NCBI RefSeq assembly: GCF_002237645.1
Contig: NZ_MJUZ01000052.1
Location: 1-64,000 of the forward strand
Direction of reading: 5' to 3'
Length of the DNA stretch: 64,000 nucleotides
From: Desulfovibrio sp. MES5
GTDB taxonomy: Bacteria > Desulfobacterota > Desulfovibrionia > Desulfovibrionales > Desulfovibrionaceae
Position numbers and translations under genes: made by a program. The number at the start of each line of letters is the position of its first letter. Positions within the stretch are counted from its first letter, which is position 1. Shown here piece after piece: positions 1-9,249 of this stretch. Under the pieces are notes generated by a model. That model was not told the origin of the DNA. It saw only the letters and a list, made by a program, of their open reading frames with translations, and ran no database searches.

Positions 1-52
1 GACCCTTTTGTAAAAGGGTCCCTCCCCCACGCCCCCACCCCCTAAAACTTTT
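1..52. repeat. G-rich palindromic intergenic repeat, copy 1 (cut by window edge)
   Basis: This is the right half of an interspersed element: the hairpin GACCC-TTTTGTAAAA-GGGTC followed by CCTCCCCCACGCCCCCACCC and CTAAAACTTTTGG. The same string occurs in either orientation near 4174, 24187, 24779, 36003 and 49533. The left arm lies outside the window. Confidence 0.85.
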
Positions 53-177
53 GGAAACGCTCAGTTGTTCCGTTTGGCGGCGTTGCTTCACTTTTTTTGA
101 AACAGTCGAGGACGGAAGAGTCCACTCCTGCTTCAAAAAAAGATTGGCCTTGCCAAACGGAACAACTGCGCGTTTCC
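53..177. repeat. Long imperfect inverted repeat (foldback)
   Basis: The left arm, about 53-104, begins GGAAACGCTCAGTTGTTCCG. It is the near reverse complement of the right arm, about 128-177, which ends CGGAACAACTGCGCGTTTCC. The two arms surround a loop of roughly 23 nt. RNA from either strand would form one hairpin of about 50 bp with a few mismatches. It abuts the G-rich repeat and contains no credible gene. From 178 to 454 I see nothing further except the ribosome binding site of the next gene. Confidence 0.6.
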
Positions 178-454
178 AAGAGGCTCTCCAATCTGTATTT
201 TCTTTTATTCCTGTTTCAGCCTCTTGCGGCGCCACACTGCCGCAACGTGTCCCAACTGCCTAAAATTCCCAGAGCGCCTTCACTGGCGCTGCTGTCACCT
301 TTTGTAAAACTCCCCAGATTATCAGCGGTTTTTTTCGTTTTCCTGCGGGAAAGAAAACTGCTGGAAATCATTCTTAAAATATGTTCCCATACTAAAAAAC
401 TATGAAAATATGCGGGCGCATCCCGCATCCACTACACACTGCCACGGAGAAGAC

Positions 455-982
455 ATGCGTCACCCCCACACCATAGGATACTCTGCCGCCAAGGCCATAC
501 CACTGCCCTTTGACCGCCAAATTCGCGCCCTGATTCTGACGGCCCTTGCCCTTTGCTGTGCGCTCTTTGCCTCCCCTGTCCATGCCGGGCCTTTCGACAG
601 CCTCTTCAGCAAGGAAACTGTGCTGGAAGTAAAGGACGGGGCCGTTTCTCTGCCCGTATCCGGCGTGAGCGCCAAGGCTTCTTTCTACAAAGTTAAAATT
701 GACGGAACCGACGTAATCTTTTTTGCCCTGCTGGATTCCGCCGGGAAAGTGCGCGTGGCTCTGGATGCCTGCGACTCCTGCTGGCAATCGGGCAAGGGGT
801 ATAAACAGCAGGGCGATTCAATGATCTGCCAGAACTGCGGCATGGCCTTCCACTCCGACCGCATCGCCATGCGCAAGGGGGGCTGCAATCCGCACCCCGT
901 GACCTACAGCCTTTCAGACACTACCGTCGTCATTCCGCTGGCGGAACTGCAGGCTGGCGTCAGGTTTTTCGGGTCCCGGTAG
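455..982 (+). CDS. DUF2318 family exported cysteine-motif protein
   Basis: The 175-residue protein has an N-terminal hydrophobic segment (LILTALALCCALFA, about residues 26-40) that looks like a signal peptide or anchor ending near VHAG. The C-terminal half carries the DUF2318 signature: DACDSC, then ICQNCG about 18 residues later, then a CNPHPV motif. Four such cysteines usually mean metal or haem/Fe-S binding outside the cytoplasm. I chose ATG 455 because GGAGA lies just upstream and the signal sequence then starts sensibly. The permease gene starts 3 nt after the stop. In FetMP/P19-type iron-uptake loci a DUF2318 protein sits beside FtsX-like permeases and an ABC ATPase, so a role in iron or redox delivery is a reasonable inference. 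No FTR1 or P19 gene is in the window. Confidence 0.8.
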   Translation: MRHPHTIGYSAAKAIPLPFDRQIRALILTALALCCALFASPVHAGPFDSLFSKETVLEVKDGAVSLPVSGVSAKASFYKVKIDGTDVIFFALLDSAGKVRVALDACDSCWQSGKGYKQQGDSMICQNCGMAFHSDRIAMRKGGCNPHPVTYSLSDTTVVIPLAELQAGVRFFGSR

Positions 983-985
983 CAC

Positions 986-2443
986 ATGAATATCATAACC
1001 ATTCCCTTACGCTGCCTGCGGCAGAAATGGGGGCGTTCCGCCGCGCTGCTGTCGGTCTTTCTGCTCGGCGTGGCGGCCATTACCGCCCTCAACAACGTGT
1101 CTTCGTCCGTGGCCGAGGGTTTTGAAAAAAAACTCAGCGCCTTCGGCGCCAACATCGCCATTACCCCCAAGAGGGAAACCCTCCAGATTTCCTATGGCGG
1201 CATCCCTCTTGGCAACGCCACAGTGGACAACGGCTATATTCCCCTGGCCGAAACCCTGCGCGCCATTGAGGGCATCCCCCTGCGGGACAGAATATCCGTG
1301 GTGGCTCCCAAGCTCGCGGGTCTCGTGGCCTTTGCCGCAAAGCCAGGCGACGCCACGGTGCTTGTGCCCCTTGTGGGCGTCGACTTTGAGTCCGAAGTGG
1401 AGTTGAAGCAGTTCTGGCATGTGCGGGGTTCCATACCCGGCGTTGCAACCATGCTGGCCCCCGACCCGCTCATGCAGCGCCTGGAAGAACAGCACGCCAA
1501 ACACGCCAGCCAGGCAGGGCAAAACGACCAGACGGGCACAGCAGGCAACATGGGCCAGTCAGCCAGCGCCCCACAGGAACACGCGGGCAATTCCACCATG
1601 CTGGGCTCTGCACAAGGTGACGGGCAGGACATCGACCATACCGCACCCAACGCACAGCACGCCGCGCCAAACGGCGGGCAGCATGCCGCATCGCAGCACC
1701 CGGATCAGGGGCTTACGCCCGAACGCAGCCTGCTGGCCGGAGCAACCGTGGCGGAGCGCCTCAAGCTCAACCCTGGGCAGGCGATCTGGCTCAATGGCGG
1801 GCAGTATCTGGTGGAGGGCGTGCTGCAGCCCACGGGCAGCGATGACGACAGCGTTCTTTTCGCCCATATGCCCGAAGCGCAGAAACTGTTTCACGCGCCC
1901 GACGCAGCCAGCTTTATTGAAGTGGCCGCGCTCTGCTCCGGCTGCCCCATTGAGGATATTGTCAGCGAACTGGGCGCGGGCCTGCCCGGCCAGGACATCC
2001 GGGCCTTGCGGCAGGTGGTGGCCCAACGCATGTACTCCATTTCCTTTGCGCAGAACATGGCCCTCGTGGTTACGGTGGTCATCCTGTTTTCCGCATGCGT
2101 TATGGTGGTCATGTCCATGCTGGTTTCGGTCAACGAACGCCGCAAGGAAATTGGCCTGCTGCGTGCTGTGGGATTTTCACGGCGGGCGGTCTTCTTCATC
2201 TTTGCCGCCGAAGCCCTTGTTATTGGCTTTCTGGCAGGCATGGCGGGCTACGCGGCGGGATACTTCGCGGGCAGCAAGGTGCTTGTGGCCATGCAGATAG
2301 AGGCCGCGGCCTACCCGGCCTTTTCCTTCGCGGCCCTGTTCGGCTACGGACTGATGGCAAGCGCTCTGGCGGTGCTCGCCGCCGCTTTTCCCGCGTGCAA
2401 GGCGGCGCGCGCCAATCCGGCGGAAGCGCTCACTTCGCTGTAG
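986..2443 (+). CDS. FtsX/MacB-like ABC transporter permease
   Basis: The 485-residue inner-membrane permease has the MacB/FtsX plan: one N-terminal helix (ALLSVFLLGVAAITAL, about residues 18-34), a large periplasmic domain, then three C-terminal helices. The last part contains NERRKEIGLLRAVGFSRR, the coupling motif of the family, and ends with the usual NPAEALTSL. The periplasmic domain holds a low-complexity His/Gln/Ala/Gly-rich insert at about residues 168-245 (repeats resembling QHAAPNGGQHA) that is not typical of the family. It sits between the DUF2318 gene and the ATPase, with short gaps, so the three form one operon. Such permeases usually act as mechanotransmitters or extract substrates from the periplasmic side; the substrate cannot be read from the sequence. 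Confidence 0.85.
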   Translation: MNIITIPLRCLRQKWGRSAALLSVFLLGVAAITALNNVSSSVAEGFEKKLSAFGANIAITPKRETLQISYGGIPLGNATVDNGYIPLAETLRAIEGIPLRDRISVVAPKLAGLVAFAAKPGDATVLVPLVGVDFESEVELKQFWHVRGSIPGVATMLAPDPLMQRLEEQHAKHASQAGQNDQTGTAGNMGQSASAPQEHAGNSTMLGSAQGDGQDIDHTAPNAQHAAPNGGQHAASQHPDQGLTPERSLLAGATVAERLKLNPGQAIWLNGGQYLVEGVLQPTGSDDDSVLFAHMPEAQKLFHAPDAASFIEVAALCSGCPIEDIVSELGAGLPGQDIRALRQVVAQRMYSISFAQNMALVVTVVILFSACVMVVMSMLVSVNERRKEIGLLRAVGFSRRAVFFIFAAEALVIGFLAGMAGYAAGYFAGSKVLVAMQIEAAAYPAFSFAALFGYGLMASALAVLAAAFPACKAARANPAEALTSL

Positions 2444-2459
2444 CCATAAGGATACATAT

Positions 2460-3140
2460 ATGCTTGAAGCAATTGATATAGTTAAATCCTACCGGGCTGG
2501 CGGTCAGGCAGCGCCAGTGCTGCGCGGCGTAAACCTGCGCATTGAAGAAGGCGAGTTTGTGGCGGTGACGGGCCGCTCCGGGTCCGGGAAGTCCACCATG
2601 CTCAATGTGCTCTCCACTCTTACGGAACCGGACAGCGGCCAAGTGCTGTTTCAGGGGGCCGACCTTGCCTCCATGCGCGAGCACGAGCGCGACCGCCTGC
2701 GCAACAGAGCCTTTGCCATGATTTTTCAGGCCCACCACCTCATGCCCTACCTTTCGGTGCTGGAAAATGTCCTGCTGCCGGGGGCCCACGGCTTTCGTGG
2801 CATAAACGGCCAGCAACGCCAAAGGGCCATAAGCTGCCTTGAGCGCGTGGGCTTGGGGCACAAGAAAAACAGTCTGCCTTCCGAGCTTTCGGGCGGCGAA
2901 CAGCAACGGGTGGCCATTGCCCGAGGCCTCGCATCCGACCCGCGCATGCTTTTTGCCGATGAGCCCACGGGCAGCCTGGACATGGCCACCGGCGACTCCA
3001 TCATGCAGCTTTTACGGGAACTCAATGGCGAAGGGTTGACCATCGTCATGGTCACGCACAATCCCGACTATGCAGCACTGGCAGGGCGCTGCGTCCAGAT
3101 GCGCGAAGGACGCGTGCTGCCGGACGGCACTCCGGCATAG
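2460..3140 (+). CDS. ABC transporter ATP-binding protein (MacB/LolD class)
   Basis: The 226-residue nucleotide-binding subunit has Walker [10 protein letters not shown] (about residues 38-46), a Q-loop in [18 protein letters not shown], the signature [15 protein letters not shown], Walker [13 protein letters not shown] and the switch histidine in VMVTHNP. Length and motif order fit the MacB/LolD/FtsE group that partners FtsX-like permeases. It follows the permease by 16 nt with AAGGATACAT before the ATG. It is the last gene of the three-gene unit. About 200 nt separate it from the next gene; they show only GC-rich sequence without a clear terminator. Confidence 0.9.
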   Translation: MLEAIDIVKSYRAGGQAAPVLRGVNLRIEEGEFVAVTGRSGSGKSTMLNVLSTLTEPDSGQVLFQGADLASMREHERDRLRNRAFAMIFQAHHLMPYLSVLENVLLPGAHGFRGINGQQRQRAISCLERVGLGHKKNSLPSELSGGEQQRVAIARGLASDPRMLFADEPTGSLDMATGDSIMQLLRELNGEGLTIVMVTHNPDYAALAGRCVQMREGRVLPDGTPA

Positions 3141-3340
3141 GCGGCATCACCCGAGAGGCCAAATCGGTTGGGAAGCCCAAAAAGATATACGCACGCTGGC
3201 AAACACGCGCGCCTTGCCCGCGTGCGGGGCATGCCCCATGCGCGCCCGAGCCAGCGCACCCCCTGCGGCAAGGTATTGCCTGTTGACAGACGCGCCCCTG
3301 TGGGTAATGGAAGAACGAGTCTTTCACCAAGGGAGTTTTC

Positions 3341-3880
3341 ATGAAGAAAGTTCTTGTTCTCTGTTGCCTGCTGCTGGGCCTGCCTGTGGCGGCTCAGGCC
3401 GCCAACGACAAAATCGCGCCCAATAGCTTTATTTGCGCCGAGCTTGTGACCATGCCCATGACGGACGGCGGCCAGCCGCCCATATTTGAAGCGCTTCAGA
3501 TCGACGGCTACGTCAGCGCCGGCATAGGCGACGCCGTGGCCCATCCCGACATCATGGCCACGCTGCTTACCGAAGTATACACCTACTGCCAGAGCCACCC
3601 CACTGACAAGGTCGCCGACGTATGGGCCAAAGCGCGCAAGGCCCAGACCATGCCCCAAGGCGATGTCTGGCAGGCTGACAAAACCAAGTGCAGCGACTAC
3701 AACGCCGACCCCGACAACGGCAGCGGCTTTGTGATCTGGCTGGACGGCTACAATCGCGGCAAAAACAAGACCGAAGCCTCTGTGCTTGAAAGCGACGCCA
3801 CCATCAAGTCATTTCTGGATGCCTGCGTCAAACAGCCGGACGCCCTTATGCTGGACGTAATGGCCAAGAGCGCCAAGTAG
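3341..3880 (+). CDS. Periplasmic protein with two HdeA-like domains
   Basis: The 179-residue protein starts with a clear signal peptide (MKKVLVLCCLLLGLPVAAQA). The mature part holds two similar units. Unit 1 runs from about 26 to 95 with PNSFICAEL and YTYCQSHP (Cys32, Cys83). Unit 2 runs from about 112 to 176 with TKCSDYN and LDACVKQP (Cys117, Cys162). Each unit has the HdeA layout: an early Cys before an acidic/hydrophobic stretch, a central DGY-x-x-G motif and a late Cys followed by x-x-x-P, so each probably has one internal disulfide. HdeA is a small single-domain acid-activated periplasmic chaperone; here the domain is duplicated in one chain. AGGGAG-type ribosome binding site is present. 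It is monocistronic and followed by a strong terminator. Family assignment is by motif only. Confidence 0.65.
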   Translation: MKKVLVLCCLLLGLPVAAQAANDKIAPNSFICAELVTMPMTDGGQPPIFEALQIDGYVSAGIGDAVAHPDIMATLLTEVYTYCQSHPTDKVADVWAKARKAQTMPQGDVWQADKTKCSDYNADPDNGSGFVIWLDGYNRGKNKTEASVLESDATIKSFLDACVKQPDALMLDVMAKSAK

Positions 3881-3943
3881 CTCACACAAAGAATTCTTTG
3901 TCGCCTACAGGCGCGGCGTCAGCGCCAGCCCTGTGCGCAGTCT

Positions 3944-3983
3944 AAAAAAAACAGCCGTCTCTCTGGAGACGGCTGTTTTTTTA
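3944..3983 (+). terminator. Rho-independent terminator after the HdeA-like gene
   Basis: A stem ACAGCCGTCTC / GAGACGGCTGT (3951-3979) is followed by a T-run and preceded by an A-run, so it could work in both directions. It lies about 65 nt after the stop codon. Confidence 0.9.
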
Positions 3984-4012
3984 TGTATTCGCGCTGACTT
4001 GGCGTTTTTTAC

Positions 4013-4164
4013 GCCTGGAGCAGATTCACTTTGAAATATTCACGCTTCAATTTGTCACTCTGCCGACAGTGCGATTTGCGGCAGAATCCACGCCACGTTT
4101 GGGCGCGCTGCGCTCTCGTGCAGCGTTGGAGCATTCAACTTTTTACAAAGTTACAATGCTCTCA
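4013..4164. repeat. MITE-like interspersed repeat, copy a
   Basis: About 150 bp bounded by GGAGCAGATTCACTTTGAAA on the left and a TTTACAAAGTTACAATGCTC end on the right. The interior contains the family hallmarks GCGATTTGCGGCAGAATCCACGCC and CTCTCGTGCAGCG. The same architecture recurs at 20000, 20616, 35720, 42745, 49577, 52041 and 60635. Confidence 0.7.
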
Positions 4165-4173
4165 AATGCCATA

Positions 4174-4240
4174 AAGGTTTTAGGGGGTGGGGGCGTGGGG
4201 GAGGAGACCCTTTTGCAAAAGGGTCTCCTCCCCCACAAAG
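4174..4240. repeat. G-rich palindromic repeat, copy 2
   Basis: TTTTAGGGGGTGGGGGCG leads into a perfect 42-bp palindrome at 4195-4236 (20-bp arms GTGGGGGAGGAGACCC-TTTT, 2-nt centre). It lies about 85 nt downstream of the minus-strand AEC gene, where its hairpin could end that transcript. Confidence 0.85.
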
Positions 4241-4320
4241 CAGTTCAAAATGGCATTGCTCTACCCTGTCGTGCCTCCGTAAGGCGTCGGAGCTTCCCGT
4301 GCGCGGCGAGCATGGCCGCA

Positions 4321-5256
4321 TCACAAAATGGTCATGTACAGGGGCACAGTAAATATGCAGAGCAAGGTGGACACGGTCACGGCCTGCGCGCCGAACTCCG
4401 CGTCCGTGTGGTAATAGGCGCTCAGAATGGCCGCCTGGGCCATTACCGGCAGCGAGGACTGCATGATGAAGACCTTTCCCATAAGCCCGCCCACGGGAAA
4501 GAAGGTCAGCAGCGTGTACATGACCAGCGGGCCAAGCAGTATGCGGCCCGACAGGGCCAGGGCCATGTCGCGCGTGATCTTGATGCCGCGCAGGCCCATA
4601 TCGTGCATGGTGATGCCTATGAATATGAGCGCCAGGGGCGTGGTCATGTTGCCGAGATAGCGGGCCGCGTCCTGGATGAAGAGGGGCAGTTCCACATTGC
4701 AGAGTATCAGCAGCACACCGGTCAGAAAGCCCAGCAGGGGCGGCGAAAATATCTGCATAACGCGGCTGCGCAGGGGAATCAGCCGTGCTTCGCCCTCGAT
4801 GTCCCGCGTGATGGCATACTGCCCCACTGTCCAAAAAAATACGGTGCTGGCAAAATAGTACAGCAGCACATAGGGCACGGCCCCTTCGCCAAACAGGGCC
4901 AGATTGACGGGAATACCCACAAAGATGGTGTTGGAATTGGCCACACTGGCGCAGAAAAGGCCAAAATGCTGCTTCTTCACCCTGGCGATCTTGCCAATAA
5001 TGATCGCCAGCACAAAGGTCAGCGCCACCGAGGCCAGGGGCAGCAGCGCCCCCTGCATGAAATCCAGCAGGCCGTCGCGGCGGAAGGACCGCATGATGGT
5101 GGACATAAGATAGGGCGGCAGAGCCACATAGGTAATAAGCCGAGGCAGCAGGATGCGGGTTTCGGGGCCAAACCACCCCTTGCCCGCAAGCACATAGCCC
5201 ACCATGCCCATAAGAATGAGGCCGAAAACGCCCCCCATTGCATGCAAAAAAGCCAT
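4321..5256 (-). CDS. AEC family (auxin efflux carrier/malate permease-like) transporter
   Basis: The 311-residue protein is hydrophobic throughout, with about ten predicted membrane segments in two halves, as in AEC carriers. Family-like features include the opening GGVFGLILMGMVGYVLAGKGW, the N-terminal-half motif NSNTIFVGIPV and the C-terminal-half stretch QSSLPVMAQAAILSAYYH. Members export or import organic acids, amino acids or auxin-like anions; the substrate is unknown here. I chose the internal ATG at 5256 because ACGGAG lies 8 nt upstream; a start at 5292 has no such site. The gene stands alone, with ilvD upstream on the same strand more than 300 nt away. Confidence 0.85.
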   Translation of the reverse strand: MAFLHAMGGVFGLILMGMVGYVLAGKGWFGPETRILLPRLITYVALPPYLMSTIMRSFRRDGLLDFMQGALLPLASVALTFVLAIIIGKIARVKKQHFGLFCASVANSNTIFVGIPVNLALFGEGAVPYVLLYYFASTVFFWTVGQYAITRDIEGEARLIPLRSRVMQIFSPPLLGFLTGVLLILCNVELPLFIQDAARYLGNMTTPLALIFIGITMHDMGLRGIKITRDMALALSGRILLGPLVMYTLLTFFPVGGLMGKVFIMQSSLPVMAQAAILSAYYHTDAEFGAQAVTVSTLLCIFTVPLYMTIL

Positions 5257-5588
5257 GACGCACTCCGTAAAAGATCTTTTGGGCGGAGCCATCCGCCCAA
5301 CTCAAAACACCCTGGCAGATGCACCGAGCCGTTTCAGGCCGTCCTCCTCGAGGTCTTCCAGGGGAGCGCGGTCATAAAACCCCACGGGCATGACAGCTCG
5401 TGGGGTCAGCAACTTAAGGCTACGGGCGCAGTGTCCACGTGGGCGCATTTGCCGGGGAACACATTGCCTCAAAAGCGCCCTTTGCGCCCCGGCCCGCAGT
5501 TTTGCTTCGGCAGGCGGCATTCACCGCGCCGCCCGAAGCAAAACAAAAAGCATCGAGCCGGAACACAAAGGAACCCTTAAAAACCTAT
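5257..5588. other. Gap between ilvD and the AEC gene, with a minus-strand hairpin
   Basis: No convincing gene is present. On the minus strand ACCCCACG (5399-5406) pairs with CGTGGGGT (5379-5386) and is followed by TTTTATG, a terminator-like structure that could end ilvD read-through ahead of the AEC gene. The rest is ordinary GC-rich spacer. Confidence 0.5.
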
Positions 5589-5640
5589 AGTGCAGAGTAA
5601 CTTTGAAGTGTGAAGCATTTCAAAGTTATTCTGCGCTAGA
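5589..5640. repeat. Short MITE-like repeat overlapping the ilvD stop
   Basis: A short inverted repeat, AGTAACTTTGAAGTG / AAGCATTTCAAAGTTATTC, ends in TCTGCGCTAGA. The CTA at 5636-5638 is the ilvD TAG stop on the minus strand, so the repeat end forms the gene end. It matches the right terminus of the larger copies, such as the one ending at 35873. Confidence 0.7.
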
Positions 5641-7312
5641 TATCCTGGTATCTCGCACCATTGGCCGCAGAGCTCACAAGGTGGGCGTAGCGGCGCAGTA
5701 CGGGATAGGGGCTGCGTTTTTCCACAGGTTTGTGCCCGGCGCTGCGGCGTTCCAGTTCGGCGGCGTCAACCATGAGGTCAAGCTTGCGGTTGGGGATGTC
5801 GATATGGATCATATCCCCTTCCTGCACCAGGCCGATAATGCCGCCGTCCGCCGCTTCAGGCGAAATGTGGCCGATGGCCGCGCCGTTGGTGCCGCCGGAG
5901 AAACGTCCGTCCGTCAGCAGGGCCACGTCCTTGCCAAGGCCCATGCCCGTGATGGCCGCTGTGGGCGAAAGCATTTCACGCATGCCGGGGCCGCCGCGCG
6001 GACCTTCGTAGCGGATGACAACTCCGTCGCCGGGCTTGATCTTGCCGTCAAGAATGGCCTTCATGGCGTCTTCTTCAGACTCGAACACCCGTGCGCGCAC
6101 GTCGCGGCACATCATCTCCGGCGCAACGGCGGACTGCTTGACCACCGCTCCGCCCGGGGCAAGGCTGCCCCGCAGGATGGCAATACCCCCCTGTTTGGAA
6201 TAGGGGTTGTCCACACTGTGGATGACGTCGCTGTCCAGCACGCGTGCGTCGCGCAGATTTTCGCCCACGGTCTTGCCGGTGACCGTCATGCAGTCTTTAT
6301 TGATAAGGTTCAGCTTGTCCAGTTCCGTCATGACAGCGGGGATGCCGCCCGCATTGTCCAGATCCACCATGTAATGCTTGCCCGCCGGGGAAAGCTTGCA
6401 CAGGTTGGGGCTCTTGCGGCTTACCTCGTCAAAAATTTCCAGGCCAAGGTCAAGCCCGGCCTCGCCGAACACGGCGGGCAGGTGCAGCACCGTATTGGTG
6501 GAGCAGCCGAGGGCCATGTCCACGGCCACAGCGTTGGCCACGGCCTTGGGGGTGACGATGTCTCTGGGCTTGATGCCGCACTCGAGCATATCCATAACGC
6601 GCATGCCAGCCGTTTTGGCCAGACGGATGCGCGCGCCGCTCACGGCGGGTATGGTGCCGTTGCCGGGCAGGGCCACGCCGATGGTTTCGGCCATGCAGTT
6701 CATCGAGTTGGCCGTGAACATGCCCGCGCAGGCTCCGCAGCCGGGACAGGCGCGCTCGGCCATGTATTCCAGTTCCTCTTCGGTGATGGCGCCGCTGCGC
6801 ACCTTGCCCACAGCCTCAAACACGGTGATGAGGTCGCCGCGCTGTTTCGGGCCGATGTTGCCGGGCAGCATGGGGCCGCCGGAAACCATCACGGAGGGAA
6901 TGTTCAGGCGCATCATGGCCATGAGCATGCCGGGCACGCACTTGTCGCAGTTGGGTATGAACACCAGGGCGTCAAAGGCGTGTCCACGGGCCATGATTTC
7001 GATGGAATCCGCAATAAATTCGCGTGACGGCAGCGAAAAACGCATGCCTTCGTGGTTCATGGCCAGGCCGTCGCACACGGCAATGGCAGGAAACTGCAAG
7101 GGCGTGCCGCCAGCCATGCGTACACCGGCCTTGACCGCGTCTGCCAGAGCATTTAGGTGCAAATGCCCCGGAACCACTTCACTGGCGGCATTGACCACGC
7201 CAACCAGCGGGCGGTCCATTTCCTCTCTGGTCAGACCCAGAGCATAAAGCAGGGAACGGTGGGGGGCTTTTTCAAGGCCGGATTTCATCTTTTTACTGCG
7301 GCTCTCATCCAT
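5636..7312 (-). CDS. ilvD: Dihydroxy-acid dehydratase
   Basis: The 558-residue enzyme dehydrates 2,3-dihydroxy-isovalerate and -methylvalerate to the 2-oxo acids of valine and isoleucine synthesis. Recognisable IlvD/Edd features are the N-terminal [15 protein letters not shown] and [23 protein letters not shown] (cluster cysteine), [21 protein letters not shown] (two further cluster cysteines), [13 protein letters not shown] and the C-terminal [23 protein letters not shown] in which the serine acts as base. Three well-spaced cysteines fit an Fe-S dehydratase. ATG 7312 has AAGGAT 8 nt upstream and gives the length usual for this subgroup. It is monocistronic; ilvE is elsewhere in the window (52405). 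Confidence 0.97.
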   Translation of the reverse strand: MDESRSKKMKSGLEKAPHRSLLYALGLTREEMDRPLVGVVNAASEVVPGHLHLNALADAVKAGVRMAGGTPLQFPAIAVCDGLAMNHEGMRFSLPSREFIADSIEIMARGHAFDALVFIPNCDKCVPGMLMAMMRLNIPSVMVSGGPMLPGNIGPKQRGDLITVFEAVGKVRSGAITEEELEYMAERACPGCGACAGMFTANSMNCMAETIGVALPGNGTIPAVSGARIRLAKTAGMRVMDMLECGIKPRDIVTPKAVANAVAVDMALGCSTNTVLHLPAVFGEAGLDLGLEIFDEVSRKSPNLCKLSPAGKHYMVDLDNAGGIPAVMTELDKLNLINKDCMTVTGKTVGENLRDARVLDSDVIHSVDNPYSKQGGIAILRGSLAPGGAVVKQSAVAPEMMCRDVRARVFESEEDAMKAILDGKIKPGDGVVIRYEGPRGGPGMREMLSPTAAITGMGLGKDVALLTDGRFSGGTNGAAIGHISPEAADGGIIGLVQEGDMIHIDIPNRKLDLMVDAAELERRSAGHKPVEKRSPYPVLRRYAHLVSSAANGARYQDI

Positions 7313-7632
7313 GACGGCATCCTTACGTTGTGATAACAAACTCTCCCGCCGCCACATCCGGCGTGCGGGCAACGGTCAAGTCATACGGCAAAAGATTACG
7401 CTCGTAAACAATATCGGTTCCTGTCGGCCCGCCGGGACGCAGGCCCAAGGATGGACAGATCGCCTTCAAAAATAAATAATCCTTACGGTTACGACACGCC
7501 TGTCGCGGGCCGTAACAGCGCAGGCAAACGGGATTGCGCCCTTACGGCGAACGGCTGCCCACGGTCCACTTTTTTTGCTACAGAGGGCTGCCCGCTATTG
7601 AGGGCCGTAAGGAAGTGGGGTAGTTTCCGGGC
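7313..7632. other. Divergent intergenic region ilvD / flippase
   Basis: About 320 nt separate two divergent genes and must contain both promoters. I see no strong terminator, riboswitch or leader-peptide structure and no clear operator symmetry. Confidence 0.4.
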
Positions 7633-9186
7633 ATGCAAAGCTCCACCCCGACGCTGGCGCGCCGCTACATCTTCAAGCTTCTGGCAAACATCGCCACTGT
7701 ACCCGTCTACCTGGTCATGGAGGCGATTCTTCCGCGTGCTCTGGGCCCGCACATGTACGGCAACTACAGCTTTGCCACCAACCTTTTCCAGCAGCTTACG
7801 GGCTTTCTGGATATGGGCACTTCCACCTGCTTTTACAACGCCCTGTCCCGCCGACAGAACGAAACCGGGCTCGTGGGATTCTACGCCCGCGTGACCGCGC
7901 TGGTGTTCGGCATCATCCTGCTGGCGGCGCTGGCCCTGCAAGCGCCTGCACTGGGTGATCTGCTCATGCCGGACGTGCCCCTGTGGCTGGCTCCCCTGGC
8001 CGCCCTGTGGGCCTTTCTTACCTGGTGGGGTCGGGTGCTGCGCTCAATGAACGACGCCGTGGGGGCCACTGTGGCCTCGGAAATGGTGCGCACGGTGGTC
8101 TCACTGTTCATGGTGGCCCTTCTGGGCCTCATGTTCTGGCAGGACTGGCTGAACATCCACACCCTTTTTGCGCAGCAGTACCTTATGCTTGGGCTTATGG
8201 CCCTTGGCTACTGGCTGGTGACGCGCCGCCACTGGCGCAGCCGCGAGGTGGCCCTGGCGTTCCGCCTGCCTGAAGGGCAGAGCAAGGCGTACCGCCGCGA
8301 ATTTTTCAATTACAGCCATCCGCTTTTTGTGCAGGCCCTGCTTTCGTTCCTGCTGCTCACCGCCGAGCGCTGGCTCTTGCAGTGGTTTGACGGCAGCGTG
8401 CAGCAGGGCTTTTTCGCCCTGTCGCAAAAAGTCAGCATGGCCTGTTTTCTTTTTGTCTCGGCCATGACGCCGCTGATCATGCGCGAGCTTTCCATAGCCT
8501 GGGGGCACAATGACCGTGAGGCCATGGGTCGGCTGCTCACGCGCTTCGCCCCCCTGCTCTATGTGGTGGCGGCCTATTTTTCCTGTTTCACGCTGGTGGA
8601 AGGCTCCGCCCTGGTGGATTTTTTTGGCGGGGCGGAATTTGCCGCCGCCACACTGCCCGTGCAGATCATGGCTCTTTATCCGCTGCATCAGGCTTACGGC
8701 CAGCTGGCCGGATCGGTCTTTCACGCCACGGGGCGCACGCGCGTACTGCGCAACATGGCGGCCCTTGAGTGTGTTTATGGCTTTACCACCGCATGGTTTC
8801 TGCTGGCCCCGCCGGAATATCTGGGCCTGAACCTGGGAGCCGTCGGCCTTGCCATCAAAACCGTGGCCGTGCAGATCATCACGGTCAACGTATACTTGTG
8901 GCTGGCTTCACGCTTTCTGCCCCTGAGCTTCTGGCGCAATTTCGCCCATCAGATATGGAGCCTCGCCGTTCTGCTCACCCTGGCGTGGCTGTGCCGTGAA
9001 GGGACCATCATGATCGGTCTGGGCGACCTCAACACCATTTCCCGCTTTCTTATCTCCGGCGTGCTGTACAGCATTGGGGCCGGGGTGGTCTGCGTGGCCA
9101 TGCCCGCCCTGCTCGGACTTTCACGGCAGGACGTGCGGGAGCTTGTGACCCGCTTCAGAAAGTCCCGTCAAAAGACCGGGGAGTAG
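7633..9186 (+). CDS. Polysaccharide flippase (MOP superfamily, Wzx-like)
   Basis: The 517-residue integral membrane protein has about 12-14 hydrophobic segments. It opens with LARRYIFKLLANIATVPVYL and LPRALGPHMYGNYSFATNLF, matching the start of RfbX/Wzx-type oligosaccharide flippases (RALGPxxYGxYSF). Later stretches, such as FALSQKVSMACFLFVSAMTPLI, also fit. It probably moves lipid-linked oligosaccharide across the inner membrane for surface polysaccharide. No glycosyltransferases lie next to it, which is unusual for wzx, so it may serve a dispersed pathway. The ATG at 7633 has only a weak ribosome binding site (GGGGTAG). Confidence 0.8.
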   Translation: MQSSTPTLARRYIFKLLANIATVPVYLVMEAILPRALGPHMYGNYSFATNLFQQLTGFLDMGTSTCFYNALSRRQNETGLVGFYARVTALVFGIILLAALALQAPALGDLLMPDVPLWLAPLAALWAFLTWWGRVLRSMNDAVGATVASEMVRTVVSLFMVALLGLMFWQDWLNIHTLFAQQYLMLGLMALGYWLVTRRHWRSREVALAFRLPEGQSKAYRREFFNYSHPLFVQALLSFLLLTAERWLLQWFDGSVQQGFFALSQKVSMACFLFVSAMTPLIMRELSIAWGHNDREAMGRLLTRFAPLLYVVAAYFSCFTLVEGSALVDFFGGAEFAAATLPVQIMALYPLHQAYGQLAGSVFHATGRTRVLRNMAALECVYGFTTAWFLLAPPEYLGLNLGAVGLAIKTVAVQIITVNVYLWLASRFLPLSFWRNFAHQIWSLAVLLTLAWLCREGTIMIGLGDLNTISRFLISGVLYSIGAGVVCVAMPALLGLSRQDVRELVTRFRKSRQKTGE

Positions 9187-9249
9187 GCTGCGCCGTTGAT
9201 GTTGTTTGCGCTGCGCGCGGCGCGGGGCGAGAACTCGCGTGGCCGGTAC

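Noticed and set aside
4069-5580. 503-residue plus-strand ORF
   Set aside because: It is the antisense of the AEC gene, has a His/Gln/Gly-rich composition typical of GC-rich shadows, and no family likeness.
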